Source: DATLNM01 sp035536775
Lineage (GTDB): Bacteria; Actinomycetota; CADDZG01; WHSQ01
Assembly: GCA_035536775.1 (NCBI GenBank)
Contig: DATLNM010000022.1
Span: 44,069-108,068 of the forward strand
DNA: 64,000 nt
Reading direction: 5' to 3'
Part shown: positions 16,111 to 25,233 of the stretch, piece after piece
Layout: each line of letters begins with the position of its first letter
Numbering within the stretch: position 1 is the first letter of the stretch
Notes under the pieces: generated by a model
Database searches by the model: none
What the model saw: the letters and a program-made list of their open reading frames with translations, nothing else
What the model was told of the DNA's origin: nothing
Position numbers and translations under genes: made by a program

Positions 16111-17991
16111 CTACTGGGCGTCGGCGTCCACGGCCACATGCGCGTACGCGGTGTAGCCGGCTGACTGGTCGTAGTCCCATTGCGTGACGTTCGGGCTGAT
16201 GATGTGAACGTTCGTGGCATCCAGGTACGGGATCCACGGAACGATCTCTTCCATCAGCTTCTTGTCGAGCTCGGCCCAACAGGTGTTGCGCTCTCCTTCA
16301 GCAGCTTCGGTGCAGGCGTCGATGTCGGCATCGACGCTCGGGATGCCCTCGAGAGTGCCCCCGGCCGTCAACGCCTCGACGACATCGAGATCGGCAGCGA
16401 CCTCAGGCGTCAAGCCGATCAGTGAGTAGTTGATGTTTCCGGTCGGCAGAAGGCTGCGGGAGTCGAACAGCACCATGAAGGTCGATGCGTCCGCGTAGTC
16501 CTTGCCCCAGCCGGCGCCCGAACCGATCGGCACCGCCTTGGAGACGTCCTGGAATGGCGTGTAGAAGTCTGCGAGCTCGCGAGTCTGCAGCTCGATGCCG
16601 ATCTTCTCGAACGATGCTTCCTCGACGGGAAGCATGTCGGTCCAGGGGGACACGTTGCGGGTGTAGTGCAGGACACCTTTGCACTCAGGCGCGTCGCAGA
16701 GGCCGTCCTTATCGGTGTCGTACTTCGACAGCTTCATGTGCTCCTTGGCTGCGTCAACGTCACCGGCGAAGTTCTCGCTCGGGTACGGGTCGTAGTCATC
16801 GAGCTCGCCGTTCAGCATCACGTCGGGCACCACGTGTGTCGCGATCTCGCCGCGGAGCGGGCCACCCCAGGCACGCTGGAGACCCTCTTTGTCCATGACA
16901 AGGTTCGCGGCCATCCGGACATGGACGTCATCGAACGGTGGCTGGGTCAGGTTCATCGACACGTACCAGGTGCGGTCACCGGAGTTGATCTTGAGACGAT
17001 CCTCGAGCTCAGGCGTGGTCGAGTACTTCTTCAGGACCTGCGGCAGCGGGGACGAAAGCTCGTCCTCGTACTCGCCCGCCTCGACCTTGTCGAAGATGTC
17101 TTTCTGGTTCTTGTTGATGATGAACTCGAACCGGTCGGGGAAGTTCTCGCGGGCTTCGGTCGTGTCGGTCGCCGGGTCGTAGTCCGGGTTGCGCACGAAC
17201 GCGTGCAGCGAGTCGACCTCGAACCCAGACAGCGGCTTGAGGGTGTCGCAGCTGCTCGCGTCCTGCTCGTCGGAGCCCTCGGTCATGTAGGGGCCCGAGG
17301 AAACGAGGTAACGGCCGTACTCGCCGGCCTTCTTGAAGCACTCACCGACCTCGCGAGGCACTGGCGCCGCGGCGGGCATGGCGACGCGCTGCAGGAAGTC
17401 GCCGGCCGGCTTGGTAAGTGTGATCTCGATCGTCTTGTCGTCGGGGGTCGAGATGCCGGAGATCGTGTCGGCCTTGCCAGACTTGAACTCCTCCATCCCC
17501 TCGATGACGTCGTAGTAGAAGCCGTACTGCGCCACCAGGGACTCGGTCCCGATCCGCTCGAACGCGTACAGCGCGTCGTCCGATGTGATCTGGCGGCTGA
17601 GAGGCGGCCCGAACATGACGCCGTCCTTGATGGTGAACGTGTAGGTCAGCCCGTCGCCCGAGATCTCGGGCAACTCGGCGAGGTCGGGAATGACCTCGTT
17701 ACCTGCGTCACCGGCGACGTGGCGATAGCCCACGAGCGTCCGAAGAAGCAGGTTGCCGTACATCGAGAACGCCGAACCCAGGTACTCACCGGTCGGATCG
17801 AACCCGTTGGTGTAGTTGAACGATTCGAGGACGCCGACGCGGTAAACGCCGCCGGCCTGGACTCCACCCTCGTCTTCGTTCTGCGAGCTGCCGCTCGGCT
17901 CGTCGTCGCTCTCACTGCCACCGCATGCTGCGGCAGTCAGTGCCAAGACGACGAAGAGAGCCATGAAGCGCAGGTATCTCTTCTTGGACAC
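16111..17991 (-). CDS. Peptide-binding lipoprotein, SBP_bac_5 family (OppA/DppA type)
   Basis: 626-aa extracytoplasmic solute-binding protein. The signal sequence ends in the lipobox LTAAAC (Cys23), so it is lipid-anchored, and a Ser/Glu/Asp-rich linker follows. The long bilobal body has the family features, including FTIKDGVMFGPPLSRQITSDDALYAFERI early and a C-terminal lobe ending near WDYDQSAGYTAY. It would deliver oligopeptides or related solutes to the two permeases encoded on either side. The start is GTG at 17991 with a GGGGGAAA site. It lies between the two permease genes, an unusual C-A-B order. Confidence 0.9.
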   Translation of the reverse strand: MSKKRYLRFMALFVVLALTAAACGGSESDDEPSGSSQNEDEGGVQAGGVYRVGVLESFNYTNGFDPTGEYLGSAFSMYGNLLLRTLVGYRHVAGDAGNEVIPDLAELPEISGDGLTYTFTIKDGVMFGPPLSRQITSDDALYAFERIGTESLVAQYGFYYDVIEGMEEFKSGKADTISGISTPDDKTIEITLTKPAGDFLQRVAMPAAAPVPREVGECFKKAGEYGRYLVSSGPYMTEGSDEQDASSCDTLKPLSGFEVDSLHAFVRNPDYDPATDTTEARENFPDRFEFIINKNQKDIFDKVEAGEYEDELSSPLPQVLKKYSTTPELEDRLKINSGDRTWYVSMNLTQPPFDDVHVRMAANLVMDKEGLQRAWGGPLRGEIATHVVPDVMLNGELDDYDPYPSENFAGDVDAAKEHMKLSKYDTDKDGLCDAPECKGVLHYTRNVSPWTDMLPVEEASFEKIGIELQTRELADFYTPFQDVSKAVPIGSGAGWGKDYADASTFMVLFDSRSLLPTGNINYSLIGLTPEVAADLDVVEALTAGGTLEGIPSVDADIDACTEAAEGERNTCWAELDKKLMEEIVPWIPYLDATNVHIISPNVTQWDYDQSAGYTAYAHVAVDADAQ

Positions 17992-18008
17992 ATTTCCCCC
18001 TTTACTTT

Positions 18009-18032
18009 GGCGTCCCGCCCAGGCGGTCCGCT
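18009..18032. repeat. Dispersed 24-bp near-palindromic repeat, copy 1
   Basis: GGCGTCCCGCC-CAG-GCGGTCCGCT. Closely similar copies occur at 37435-37458 and 37469-37492. The arms are GC-rich and nearly complementary (GCGTCCCGCC against GGCGGTCCGC). This copy lies in the gap between the OppC-type permease and the binding-protein gene, and could form a weak hairpin in the operon mRNA. Confidence 0.45.
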
Positions 18033-18099
18033 TCTACAGGCGTCCTTCTAACCAACTTCTTCACGTGTTACGTCTGCCCGAGCATCGGCGCTTTCCCCA

Positions 18100-19077
18100 T
18101 CACCTCCCGGCTCGCGGATCGAGTGCGTCGCGCAAACCATCGCCGAGCAGGTTGAACGCGAGCACGGTGAACAACAGGAACAAACCGGGGAACAGCATCA
18201 TCCACCACGCGACGTCGAACACCCTGGCGGCGTCAGACAACATGCGTCCCCACGAGGCGGTGCGTTGGGGCACGCCGAGGCCAAGGAACGACAGGTACGC
18301 CTCGAACAGAACGTTCGCCGGGATGATCAAGCTCGAGTAGACGATGATCGGCGCCAACAGGTTGGGAAGCACCTCGGCGAACATGATCCGGCGGTTGCTC
18401 GCACCAACGGCGCGGCTCGCTTCGATGAACTCCTTCTCCTTGATCGAGAGCGTGTTGCCGCGCACGATACGCGCGATGTAGGGCCAGCTGAAGGCCGCAA
18501 TGATGAAGATCACCAAGGGGAGGCCCGGCTTGATCCAGCCCCGCATGCATCCGTCCTTGGTCGTGGAGCACGCCGCGACGATGCCGATCGCGAACACCAG
18601 GAGCGGCATCGAGAAGATGATGTCGATCGCACGTGAGATGACCGTATCCACGACGCCTCCGAAGTAGCCGGCGATCATGCCGAGGATCACGCCGATCACC
18701 ATGGAGATGCCGGTCGCGACCAATGCGACGAACAGCGAAGTACGCGCGCCGTAGGCAACACGCACCATGAGATCGCGCCCCGCAGTGTCGGCGCCCATCA
18801 GGAACTCAGAGGTGGGACCTTTCGGAAGCCCGAACGCATCCGTCATCTCGCGTTGGAAGAGCTCGTTGGGACCGTGGTCGACGAGTTTCGCGATCAGCGG
18901 CGCAGCGATCGCGATGAGGACCAAGAGCCCGATAAAGCCGAGTCCCATGAGAGCGACGCGATCGTGGCGGAAACGAGCCCAGAAGATCTTCCACGGCGAC
19001 TTTGCAACCCCTTGAGCCTGGGCGGCGACGTCACTGAAGGTGACGTCGGCCGGACCTGCCTGCGCGGCTTGGCTCAT
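18100..19077 (-). CDS. Peptide ABC transporter permease, OppC/DppC type
   Basis: 325-aa permease. A long cytoplasmic N-terminus (about 1-38, ending SPWKIFWARFRHDRVALMGL) leads into the first helix, as in OppC. The coupling-loop signature is EFIEASRAVGASNRRIMFAEVLPNLLAPI. A periplasmic loop contains PTSEFLMGADTAGRDLMVRV, typical for this subfamily. It is the first gene of the transporter operon; an upstream leader of about 190 bp contains a direct repeat (19159-19171, 19205-19217). Confidence 0.9.
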   Translation of the reverse strand: MSQAAQAGPADVTFSDVAAQAQGVAKSPWKIFWARFRHDRVALMGLGFIGLLVLIAIAAPLIAKLVDHGPNELFQREMTDAFGLPKGPTSEFLMGADTAGRDLMVRVAYGARTSLFVALVATGISMVIGVILGMIAGYFGGVVDTVISRAIDIIFSMPLLVFAIGIVAACSTTKDGCMRGWIKPGLPLVIFIIAAFSWPYIARIVRGNTLSIKEKEFIEASRAVGASNRRIMFAEVLPNLLAPIIVYSSLIIPANVLFEAYLSFLGLGVPQRTASWGRMLSDAARVFDVAWWMMLFPGLFLLFTVLAFNLLGDGLRDALDPRAGR

Positions 19078-19158
19078 CTAGAAGCCGGAACTTCTGTGGG
19101 GACGTGCGCGCTCCACACCAAGTAGGTCCAATCCCCCGGGCGCCACCCAAAGCGGCGC

Positions 19159-19217
19159 CGTTGGTTCGGTGCCGCCCCGAAGGCGCCACCTCTACTACTC
19201 CTGTCGTTGGTTCAGTG
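19159..19217. repeat. Direct repeat pair upstream of the peptide transporter operon
   Basis: CGTTGGTTCGGTG (19159-19171) recurs as CGTTGGTTCAGTG (19205-19217), 46 bp apart with one mismatch. The pair lies in the otherwise featureless leader between the transporter operon and the 66-aa gene, and could be operator half-sites. No matching family is recognised. Confidence 0.3.
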
Positions 19218-19267
19218 TACGCCGATTGGGCCGCGCCACAACAGGCCCTCCTGCGACACGCGTGAAG

Positions 19268-19468
19268 CTAACGGAGCCCCTCTACGTAGCGGTGGAACGC
19301 GAGGTGGTCGGAGGTGCACTCGACTACCTCTCCGTCCTTGCCGAGCTTGACGGTGTCAGACGGACCTCCCGGCGCGTCCGGCACTTCGATGACCTCGAGC
19401 ACTTCCCAGCCGTCGTCGATGAGACCGCGCAGCTTCTCGAGCTCCGGGTCGTCGCCCCATCCCGCCAT
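19268..19468 (-). CDS. Small conserved-looking acidic protein, 66 aa
   Basis: The ATG at 19468 is preceded by an excellent GGGAGGAG site. The 66-residue product is soluble and acidic (GWGDDPELEKLRGLIDD, VLEVIEVPD) with no signal peptide or membrane helix. Clean third-position GC bias supports coding. It lies just upstream of the peptide transporter operon on the same strand, about 190 bp from oppC, and diverges from moxR. I do not recognise the family and assign no function. Confidence 0.7.
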   Translation of the reverse strand: MAGWGDDPELEKLRGLIDDGWEVLEVIEVPDAPGGPSDTVKLGKDGEVVECTSDHLAFHRYVEGLR

Positions 19469-19628
19469 AGTCGCTCCTCCCGTTTACTTTTGACGCTGGC
19501 GTCCGGCCGAATAGATCCCGATTCCGCCCTTGGCGGAGCCATGCCCGTCCGTCGCGTGTGGGTGTCCTGCGGCTGCAACCTGGAACTTACCTCGTGGGCT
19601 TCGGAACCATCTATGTAGTAGCCGCTGC

Positions 19629-19634
19629 TACGCT
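19629..19634 (+). promoter_or_regulatory. Predicted -10 box for moxR (leaderless)
   Basis: TACGCT ends 7 nt before the ATG at 19642, and no Shine-Dalgarno is present. It overlaps an imperfect palindrome (GTAGTAGC-C-GCTGCTAC, about 19616-19632). A leaderless moxR transcript is the simplest reading. Confidence 0.45.
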
Positions 19635-19641
19635 GATTCGG

Positions 19642-20613
19642 ATGGCTGGACGGAGCGGACAGAGCGGGACTGATTTCCAGGCGACCTTCGAGCGGATCAC
19701 GACCAATGTCGAGGTAGCGATCCAAGGTAAGGCCGATGTCGTACGCCTGACGCTTATCGCGCTTATCGCCGAGGGGCACGTTCTCCTTGAAGATGTTCCC
19801 GGTGTCGGCAAGACGATGCTGGCCAAGGCGCTGGCGAAATCCCTCGGCTGTACGTGGCAGAGGGTCCAGTTCACCCCCGACCTCCTCCCGAGCGACGTCA
19901 CGGGCGTCAACCTGTGGGACCGCAAGAGCGGCAAGTTCGAGTTTAAGCCCGGGGCGGTGTTCGCCAACATCTGCCTCGGGGACGAGATCAACCGCGCCTC
20001 CCCAAAAACCCAGTCCGCGCTCCTCGAGTCGATGGAGGAACGGCAGGTGACCATCGACGGGGTGACCAGGAAGCTCGAAGAGCCGTTCATGGTGATGGCG
20101 ACGCAGAACCCCATCGAGCATGAAGGGACCTTCCCGCTCCCCGAGTCGCAGCTGGACCGATTCATGATGAGGCTGTCCATCGGCTATCCCAGCCGCGAGT
20201 CAGAGCTCGAGATCCTCGAGCGCCACGGGGGCCACGACGTCCTCGAAGGGCTTCCCTCCGTCTCCGACGCAGACGAAGTGGTGCGTCTCATCAAGACCGC
20301 GAGAGAGGTCCACGTCGCCGATCCGCTCCGGATGTACATCGTGGAGGTCACCGAGGCGACCCGCGATCACAGGGACATCTATCTAGGAGCGAGCCCCAGA
20401 GCTTCTCTATATCTGCTTCGCGCCTCACGCGCGGTCGCCGCGTCGGGCGGCCGTGACTACGTCGTGCCCGACGACATCCAGGAGCTGTTCGTCCCTGTGC
20501 TTGCTCATCGCATCGTCCTGTCACCCGAAGCTCAGATGCGCGGGGCGTCGGCGACCGACGTGCTCATGAGCGTCACCGAGGACATCCCGATCCCGGCACG
20601 TTCCAGCTCCTGA
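19642..20613 (+). CDS. MoxR-family AAA+ ATPase
   Basis: 323-aa AAA+ ATPase with Walker A DVPGVGKTMLAKAL, Walker B CLGDEINRASPKTQSALLESMEE and the MoxR motif MATQNPIEHEGTFPLPESQLDRF. MoxR ATPases are chaperones for assembly or activation of cofactor or membrane complexes. The gene opens an operon with a DUF58 protein and a transglutaminase-like membrane protein, a widespread trio of unknown exact role. The ATG at 19642 is preferred over upstream in-frame starts because the family N-terminus begins there and a -10 box sits 7 nt before it. Confidence 0.92.
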   Translation: MAGRSGQSGTDFQATFERITTNVEVAIQGKADVVRLTLIALIAEGHVLLEDVPGVGKTMLAKALAKSLGCTWQRVQFTPDLLPSDVTGVNLWDRKSGKFEFKPGAVFANICLGDEINRASPKTQSALLESMEERQVTIDGVTRKLEEPFMVMATQNPIEHEGTFPLPESQLDRFMMRLSIGYPSRESELEILERHGGHDVLEGLPSVSDADEVVRLIKTAREVHVADPLRMYIVEVTEATRDHRDIYLGASPRASLYLLRASRAVAASGGRDYVVPDDIQELFVPVLAHRIVLSPEAQMRGASATDVLMSVTEDIPIPARSSS

Positions 20614-20627
20614 CCTAGGCGTCCGGG

Positions 20628-21902
20628 ATGCCGACCGCGCGAGGGTGGTCCATCGTCGGGGCGGCGGTCGCCCTAGGCCTCACCGGCCGGGCGCTGGGCG
20701 CGCCGGAGATAGAACGCCTCGGCGTCGCCCTCCTAGCGCTCGTCGTCATCGCGATCGTAGTCGTGCGACGCGGCCGCCACGAGCTCGAGATCGAAAGATC
20801 GATCACACCCGAACGCTCTCAAGCAGGCGGCGACGTCACGGTCACGCTCGACATTAAGAACAAGGGTCGCTCGACCGCACCCTTGATGCTCCTCGAGGAC
20901 CGGCTCCCCCGGGGCGTCCATGGGACGGCTCGATTCATCCTTCATGGCATCGAAGCGGGGGGCATGCGCTCCGCGACGTACCAGATCGCCCCGGGGCGAA
21001 GAGGACGCTTCGAGGTCGGTCCGTCGACCATCCGGTTCATGGATCCATTCGGCCTAGCGCGCGTGAGAGCCACGACGGCCGGGCTCACAAGCTTCCTCGT
21101 ACGCCCGCAGCTCGAGCCCCTGACGATGCTCACCGAACGCGGGCAGCGGCGAGCCGCGACGGCTTCGGTCTTGCGCCAACCGATCGGCGCGATCGGGGAG
21201 GATTTCTACACGCTGCGCGAGTACGTGGAGGGCGATGACCTTCGCAGGATCCATTGGCCCAGCACCGCCAAGCGGGGGCGGTTCATCATCCGGCAGGAAG
21301 AGACGACGTGGAACACCACCGCGACGATCCTGCTGGATGATGATGCCGCCGATCATTCGACCGACCCAGGCTCTTCGTCGTTCGAACGCGCCATCGAGGC
21401 CGCCGCCGCGTTCATAGACCTCTATCACCAGACCGGCTACTCGTGGCGGCTCCTGACCGCGGTTGCGGCCGGATCGAAGTCGGCACGAGGACCCGAGCAC
21501 TGGGGGCGGTGCATGGACCTCCTCGCGACCGTCGAACCATCGCGGTCGAGCGATGACCCGATGCTGACGCGGATAGCCGAGGCCGGGTCCACGATGGCTC
21601 AATCGACCCTCGTTGTGATCGTCGGAACGCTTACACCGGATGTCTCGTCCGCGCTCGGCGCGTGCACACGCCGCTTCAGAGAGGTCATCGTCGTGTCGTT
21701 CCCCGCACATCGCTACGGCGACCGGGTGACGCGGGCACGATGGGCCGGCGAGAAGGACCTGTTGGCGGCTCAGCAGATGCTCGTGAGAGCCGGCGCGCGT
21801 GTCGTGACACTCGGCCCTGAGGATCGGCTCTCCGCTGCACTGACGCCGGCGCGAATGATCGGGGGTGAGACCCCATGGGAACGGAAGCCAGAGCTCGCCT
21901 GA
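20628..21902 (+). CDS. DUF58 (VWA-like) membrane-associated protein
   Basis: 424-aa protein, partner of MoxR. Two N-terminal helices (about 8-25 and 29-46) are followed by a beta-rich region and the DUF58 hallmark GDDLRRIHWPSTAKRGRFIIRQEE, then a vWA-like domain with LLDDD near its start. DUF58 proteins are thought to work with MoxR and transglutaminase-like membrane proteins at the cell envelope; the substrate is unknown. It begins 14 bp after moxR and overlaps the transglutaminase gene by 28 nt. Confidence 0.9.
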   Translation: MPTARGWSIVGAAVALGLTGRALGAPEIERLGVALLALVVIAIVVVRRGRHELEIERSITPERSQAGGDVTVTLDIKNKGRSTAPLMLLEDRLPRGVHGTARFILHGIEAGGMRSATYQIAPGRRGRFEVGPSTIRFMDPFGLARVRATTAGLTSFLVRPQLEPLTMLTERGQRRAATASVLRQPIGAIGEDFYTLREYVEGDDLRRIHWPSTAKRGRFIIRQEETTWNTTATILLDDDAADHSTDPGSSSFERAIEAAAAFIDLYHQTGYSWRLLTAVAAGSKSARGPEHWGRCMDLLATVEPSRSSDDPMLTRIAEAGSTMAQSTLVVIVGTLTPDVSSALGACTRRFREVIVVSFPAHRYGDRVTRARWAGEKDLLAAQQMLVRAGARVVTLGPEDRLSAALTPARMIGGETPWERKPELA

Positions 21903-24160
21903 GCCTCGGTGGTCTCGTCGTCGTCATCTGGTTCGCGTTCGGCCAGGTGTTCGGCGAAGGGCCCTACGCGGGTCCGACGTTGGTCGCATGTCTGCTCGGC
22001 GGAGCGCTGGCGTTCGCAGGAGGGCGGCTGGGCCTTCGTCCTGTGACGACGTTCGCACTATCGACGATCGGACTGCTGTGGTACCTCGTGCTCATCTTCC
22101 AAGCCGGGCGCTCTTTCTACGGACTGCCAGATCCAGACTCGCTCGGTGCACTCGGTTCGGCCATGGCGCGCGCGTACCGGCACGCGTCGGTCGATTACGC
22201 GCCGGTTCCGGTGCGACCTGGGTACGTAGCTCTCACGATCATCGGGCTGTGGGTGACGGCGGCGTGGGCGGAGGTCGCGACGTTCCGCTGGCGCCAACCG
22301 CTCCTCGCGGCCATCCCAGCGATCGGCCTCCTATGCATGATCCTCGTGGTCGGCACCGGCACCGGAGCGACGCTCCTCGTAATGGTGTTCCTCGCCGCTC
22401 TTCTGACCTTCTGGGCGCTGGAATCGGCCGACCGCCTCGGCACTTGGGGCCGCTGGGTCGGCGCACGCGCCAACCGCACGGTCACTCACGCGCCGAGCAT
22501 GTTCTCGCGCGTCGCTCGGCGCATGGCCGTCTCATCCATCGCCGCGGCGATCGTGGTGCCCCTGATGCTGCCCTCGCTTGGCAGCGGGTTGGTGGGCTGG
22601 CAAACCGGGCTCGGTGGGAACGCCGGAGCATCCGAGGGAGGCCGTGCCGCGACCGTCGACCCGCTCGTACGGCTCGCACCGACACTCGTTTCGCAGTCCG
22701 ATCAGACACTGTTCACGGTGACCGCCGACCGCGCGGCATATTGGAGGCTCGTATCCCTGACCGAGTTCGACGGCGAGACGTGGCGGGCCAGGCCCGCGGC
22801 GCGCGTAGCTGCGGAGAACGGAGTCATCGACAGCCCTCAACCTGAGGATCCAGAAGCCGTCGAGATCGTCGGGCAGAGCTACGACCTCATCGGCCTCGGC
22901 GGCTCGTACATCCCTGCAGCATCGACACCGTTCGCGGTCGAGATGGAGTCGAATTTCGAGCGCAACGTGTCGTCTCATCCCGAGACCGCCGATCTCTCGT
23001 ACAACGGAGAACTGGAGAACCTCACGTACACCGTCCAGTCATCGCTGCCTCTGATCAACTACCGGCAGCTCAGGGGGGCGGGACCCGGGGCCGCAGATCC
23101 CAGCTACATCCTCGTGCCCGAGACCGTGCGCGCCGAGGTCACTGCGATAGCAACGGAGTGGACCGCTGGAGCGAAGACCGCCGGACAAGCGCTGATCGCG
23201 ATCCAACAACGACTCCGCGGATTCGAATACCGCCTCCCGACCGAGGCACAGATCGCCGAGGAGGCACGCGCAGGCGCGGCGTCGGCCCCCTACCTCCTCA
23301 GATTCCTCACGGAGATCAAGGCGGGCTACTGCCAGCAGTTCTCGACCGCGTTCGCGCTGCTGGCGCGCTCGCTCGGGATCCCTGCGCGGGTCTCGGTGGG
23401 GTTCCTCCCGGGAACCGCAGACGCGTTGGGTCAGACCTACACGGTTCGAGGGACCGACGCCCACGCGTGGCCCGAGGTCTACCTCGAACGATGGGGGTGG
23501 GTCCCGTTCGAACCAACGCCTCGAGGAGAAGCGGGGGTACCCGATTACACCCTCACCCCCGTCCAGGCCGCGGCCAACTTCCAGCGTCCCGACGCCGCGA
23601 TATTCGATCCCTCCAACCGCGTAGATGGATCCGACCCCCGTCTCGGCGACGTCGGTGAGGCGGGTGGGACCTCCCCCGACCGGCGGGGCGAGGCTCGAAG
23701 GAGAGCCGTAGCCTCCGAACGCTGGGCCGCCGCGTTCGAGCGCATCCTCGTGGTGAGCTTGGTCCTCGGGGGGCTGTGGTTCCTCGCGATCCCGTCCCTC
23801 AAGATGTGGCGGGTCCGGCGACGGTACGCGCGCGCCGACGGCCCTCGGGCCCTGATCGCCGCAGCCTTCGGGCACTTCGAAGCGATGGCCACAGCTCGCG
23901 GGGATCGTCGCTCTCCGGCCGAGTCCCCGTCGTCCTACGCGGCCCGCATCGCAGCGGCGACGACCATCTCGCGCCCACGAGCCTTGAGGCTCGCCCACCT
24001 TCACGAGGCCGGCGAGTATTCGGCGGAGCCACCCGAGTCCGCGACGGTGCGCGAAGCCAAGGCGCTCGTAAGAGACCTCAGGGCCGAGCTCTGGAGACGC
24101 TCCTCCTGGTGGACCCGCTTCGGAGCGCTGTGGTCACTAAAGGGCTTAGGCGACCACTAG
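21875..24160 (+). CDS. Transglutaminase-like membrane protein (TgpA type)
   Basis: 761-aa membrane protein. An N-terminal block of six to seven helices (about 10-235) leads to an extracytoplasmic region and a transglutaminase-like core with the triad Cys486 (AGYCQQFS), His530 (GTDAHAWPEVY) and an acidic residue at Glu546 (WVPFEPTP). A last helix (about 622-645) precedes a cytoplasmic DUF4129-like tail. This is the third gene of the moxR-DUF58 operon; such proteins may be peptidases or cross-linkers of envelope proteins. It ends 4 bp from the convergent merR stop. Confidence 0.9.
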   Translation: MGTEARARLSLGGLVVVIWFAFGQVFGEGPYAGPTLVACLLGGALAFAGGRLGLRPVTTFALSTIGLLWYLVLIFQAGRSFYGLPDPDSLGALGSAMARAYRHASVDYAPVPVRPGYVALTIIGLWVTAAWAEVATFRWRQPLLAAIPAIGLLCMILVVGTGTGATLLVMVFLAALLTFWALESADRLGTWGRWVGARANRTVTHAPSMFSRVARRMAVSSIAAAIVVPLMLPSLGSGLVGWQTGLGGNAGASEGGRAATVDPLVRLAPTLVSQSDQTLFTVTADRAAYWRLVSLTEFDGETWRARPAARVAAENGVIDSPQPEDPEAVEIVGQSYDLIGLGGSYIPAASTPFAVEMESNFERNVSSHPETADLSYNGELENLTYTVQSSLPLINYRQLRGAGPGAADPSYILVPETVRAEVTAIATEWTAGAKTAGQALIAIQQRLRGFEYRLPTEAQIAEEARAGAASAPYLLRFLTEIKAGYCQQFSTAFALLARSLGIPARVSVGFLPGTADALGQTYTVRGTDAHAWPEVYLERWGWVPFEPTPRGEAGVPDYTLTPVQAAANFQRPDAAIFDPSNRVDGSDPRLGDVGEAGGTSPDRRGEARRRAVASERWAAAFERILVVSLVLGGLWFLAIPSLKMWRVRRRYARADGPRALIAAAFGHFEAMATARGDRRSPAESPSSYAARIAAATTISRPRALRLAHLHEAGEYSAEPPESATVREAKALVRDLRAELWRRSSWWTRFGALWSLKGLGDH

Positions 24161-24164
24161 TGCG

Positions 24165-24686
24165 CTAGCGGGCCGCGGCGCTGACCCTGCGAACCTGGGG
24201 AGCACTGAACTCACGCTTGAGCTTGTCCTCCACCATCTTTACGACCTTGATGAATTCTTCACGGTCGTAGAGATATTGGGAGACCTTTCCGTCGACCCCA
24301 GCGGCAACGCCCTCCAGCTTGATGAAGAACGCAAGCTGTCCCTCTTTGAGTGCGTCCTCGATCTCGCCTTCCCGGCGTCCCACTTTGAAAACGCTGCGGC
24401 CGTCGGAGATGAGCTTGACCTCAGAGAGTTGCTGTTCGAGCGCGGCCCTCTTCCTCAAGAAGTCGTAAGCCTTCCGCACCTTCTGAAGACTCATGCCCTC
24501 GGACAACAGCGTCCTTACGGCCTTCAGCACCACGATGTCGCGGAACGAGTACAGACGTCGGACACCGGGGCGTCCCCGAGTTTGCTGGATGCTCGGTCGT
24601 ACGAGTCCTATGCGATCCCAGTATCGAAGTTGGTGTGGTGTGCAACCGGTGTAACGACATGCCTCATCTGCAGAGAATCCCTCCAT
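24165..24686 (-). CDS. MerR-family transcriptional regulator
   Basis: 173-aa regulator with an N-terminal MerR winged helix (FSADEACRYTGCTPHQLRYWDRIGLVRP... VRRLYSFRDIVVLKAVRTLLSEGMSLQKVRKA, residues 4-75) and a helical C-terminal domain without an obvious ligand-binding cysteine cluster. The recognised part resembles BldC/HspR-like short MerR proteins of actinobacteria, but the effector domain is unrecognised. Its ribosome-binding site is weak and distant. The upstream region 24687-24857 is AT-richer and contains no supportable gene. Confidence 0.88.
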   Translation of the reverse strand: MEGFSADEACRYTGCTPHQLRYWDRIGLVRPSIQQTRGRPGVRRLYSFRDIVVLKAVRTLLSEGMSLQKVRKAYDFLRKRAALEQQLSEVKLISDGRSVFKVGRREGEIEDALKEGQLAFFIKLEGVAAGVDGKVSQYLYDREEFIKVVKMVEDKLKREFSAPQVRRVSAAAR

Positions 24687-24857
24687 AGAAGCGCGCGAAC
24701 CTCCCGCGGTTAGTTAAGAAGTAAAACGTGGTCTCGATGAATCGCTTACGGAAGATAGCGTGCCTCCCTCGTGCGCGACAACCTGAGAAACAGATTTCGT
24801 TCGGAGGGACAGACTTTTTCTCCGGCTCGCACTTGACATCTAGGCGCGGAGCCAGTG

Positions 24858-25199
24858 TCAACGCGGCGGGTAACGCTTCTTTAGGTCATCCGTCCAGCGC
24901 GACACGGCGGGCTTGAGTGCCGCGGCAACGCCTCTCAGAGAGCCCAATAGCAACACGATGCCCAACACCATCGCCCCGAACGCCACCACCCCGAGAAGAA
25001 CCATCCGCGTGACGAAGAACGAGATCAGGGCGGCGACACCAGCGACGAATGAAAGGAGACCGAGCTTGGCTCGGCGGACCTCGTTCTGCAAAGGGGCACC
25101 GCGCTCGACATCTTTCGCGAACAGCGGGTCCTCGGCATAGAGGTTTTTCTCGATCTCTTCGAGGATGCGCTGCTCGTGCTCGGACAGTGGCACTGTCAC
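24858..25199 (-). CDS. DUF3040 small membrane protein
   Basis: 113-aa protein opening with the DUF3040 signature PLSEHEQRILEEIEKNLYAEDPLFA, followed by two hydrophobic helices (about 46-64 and 66-86) and a basic tail. DUF3040 proteins are nearly confined to actinobacteria and have no known function. The first possible start is GTG at 25199; a TATGAT -10 box ends 3 nt before it, so GTG at 25193 (MPLSEHEQ, 111 aa) may be the true, almost leaderless start. Confidence 0.88.
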   Translation of the reverse strand: MTVPLSEHEQRILEEIEKNLYAEDPLFAKDVERGAPLQNEVRRAKLGLLSFVAGVAALISFFVTRMVLLGVVAFGAMVLGIVLLLGSLRGVAAALKPAVSRWTDDLKKRYPPR

Positions 25200-25233
25200 C
25201 CGATCATATCGACGGCTGGTGCCCCACTTGTTG

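Noticed and set aside
16666..18051. 461-codon plus-strand frame opposite the peptide-binding lipoprotein
   Set aside because: Antisense shadow of a recognised gene; no domain signature or ribosome-binding site.
24664..24861. 65-codon minus-strand frame upstream of merR
   Set aside because: It overlaps the merR start region, has no ribosome-binding site and shows no coding bias; the region is better read as a promoter.
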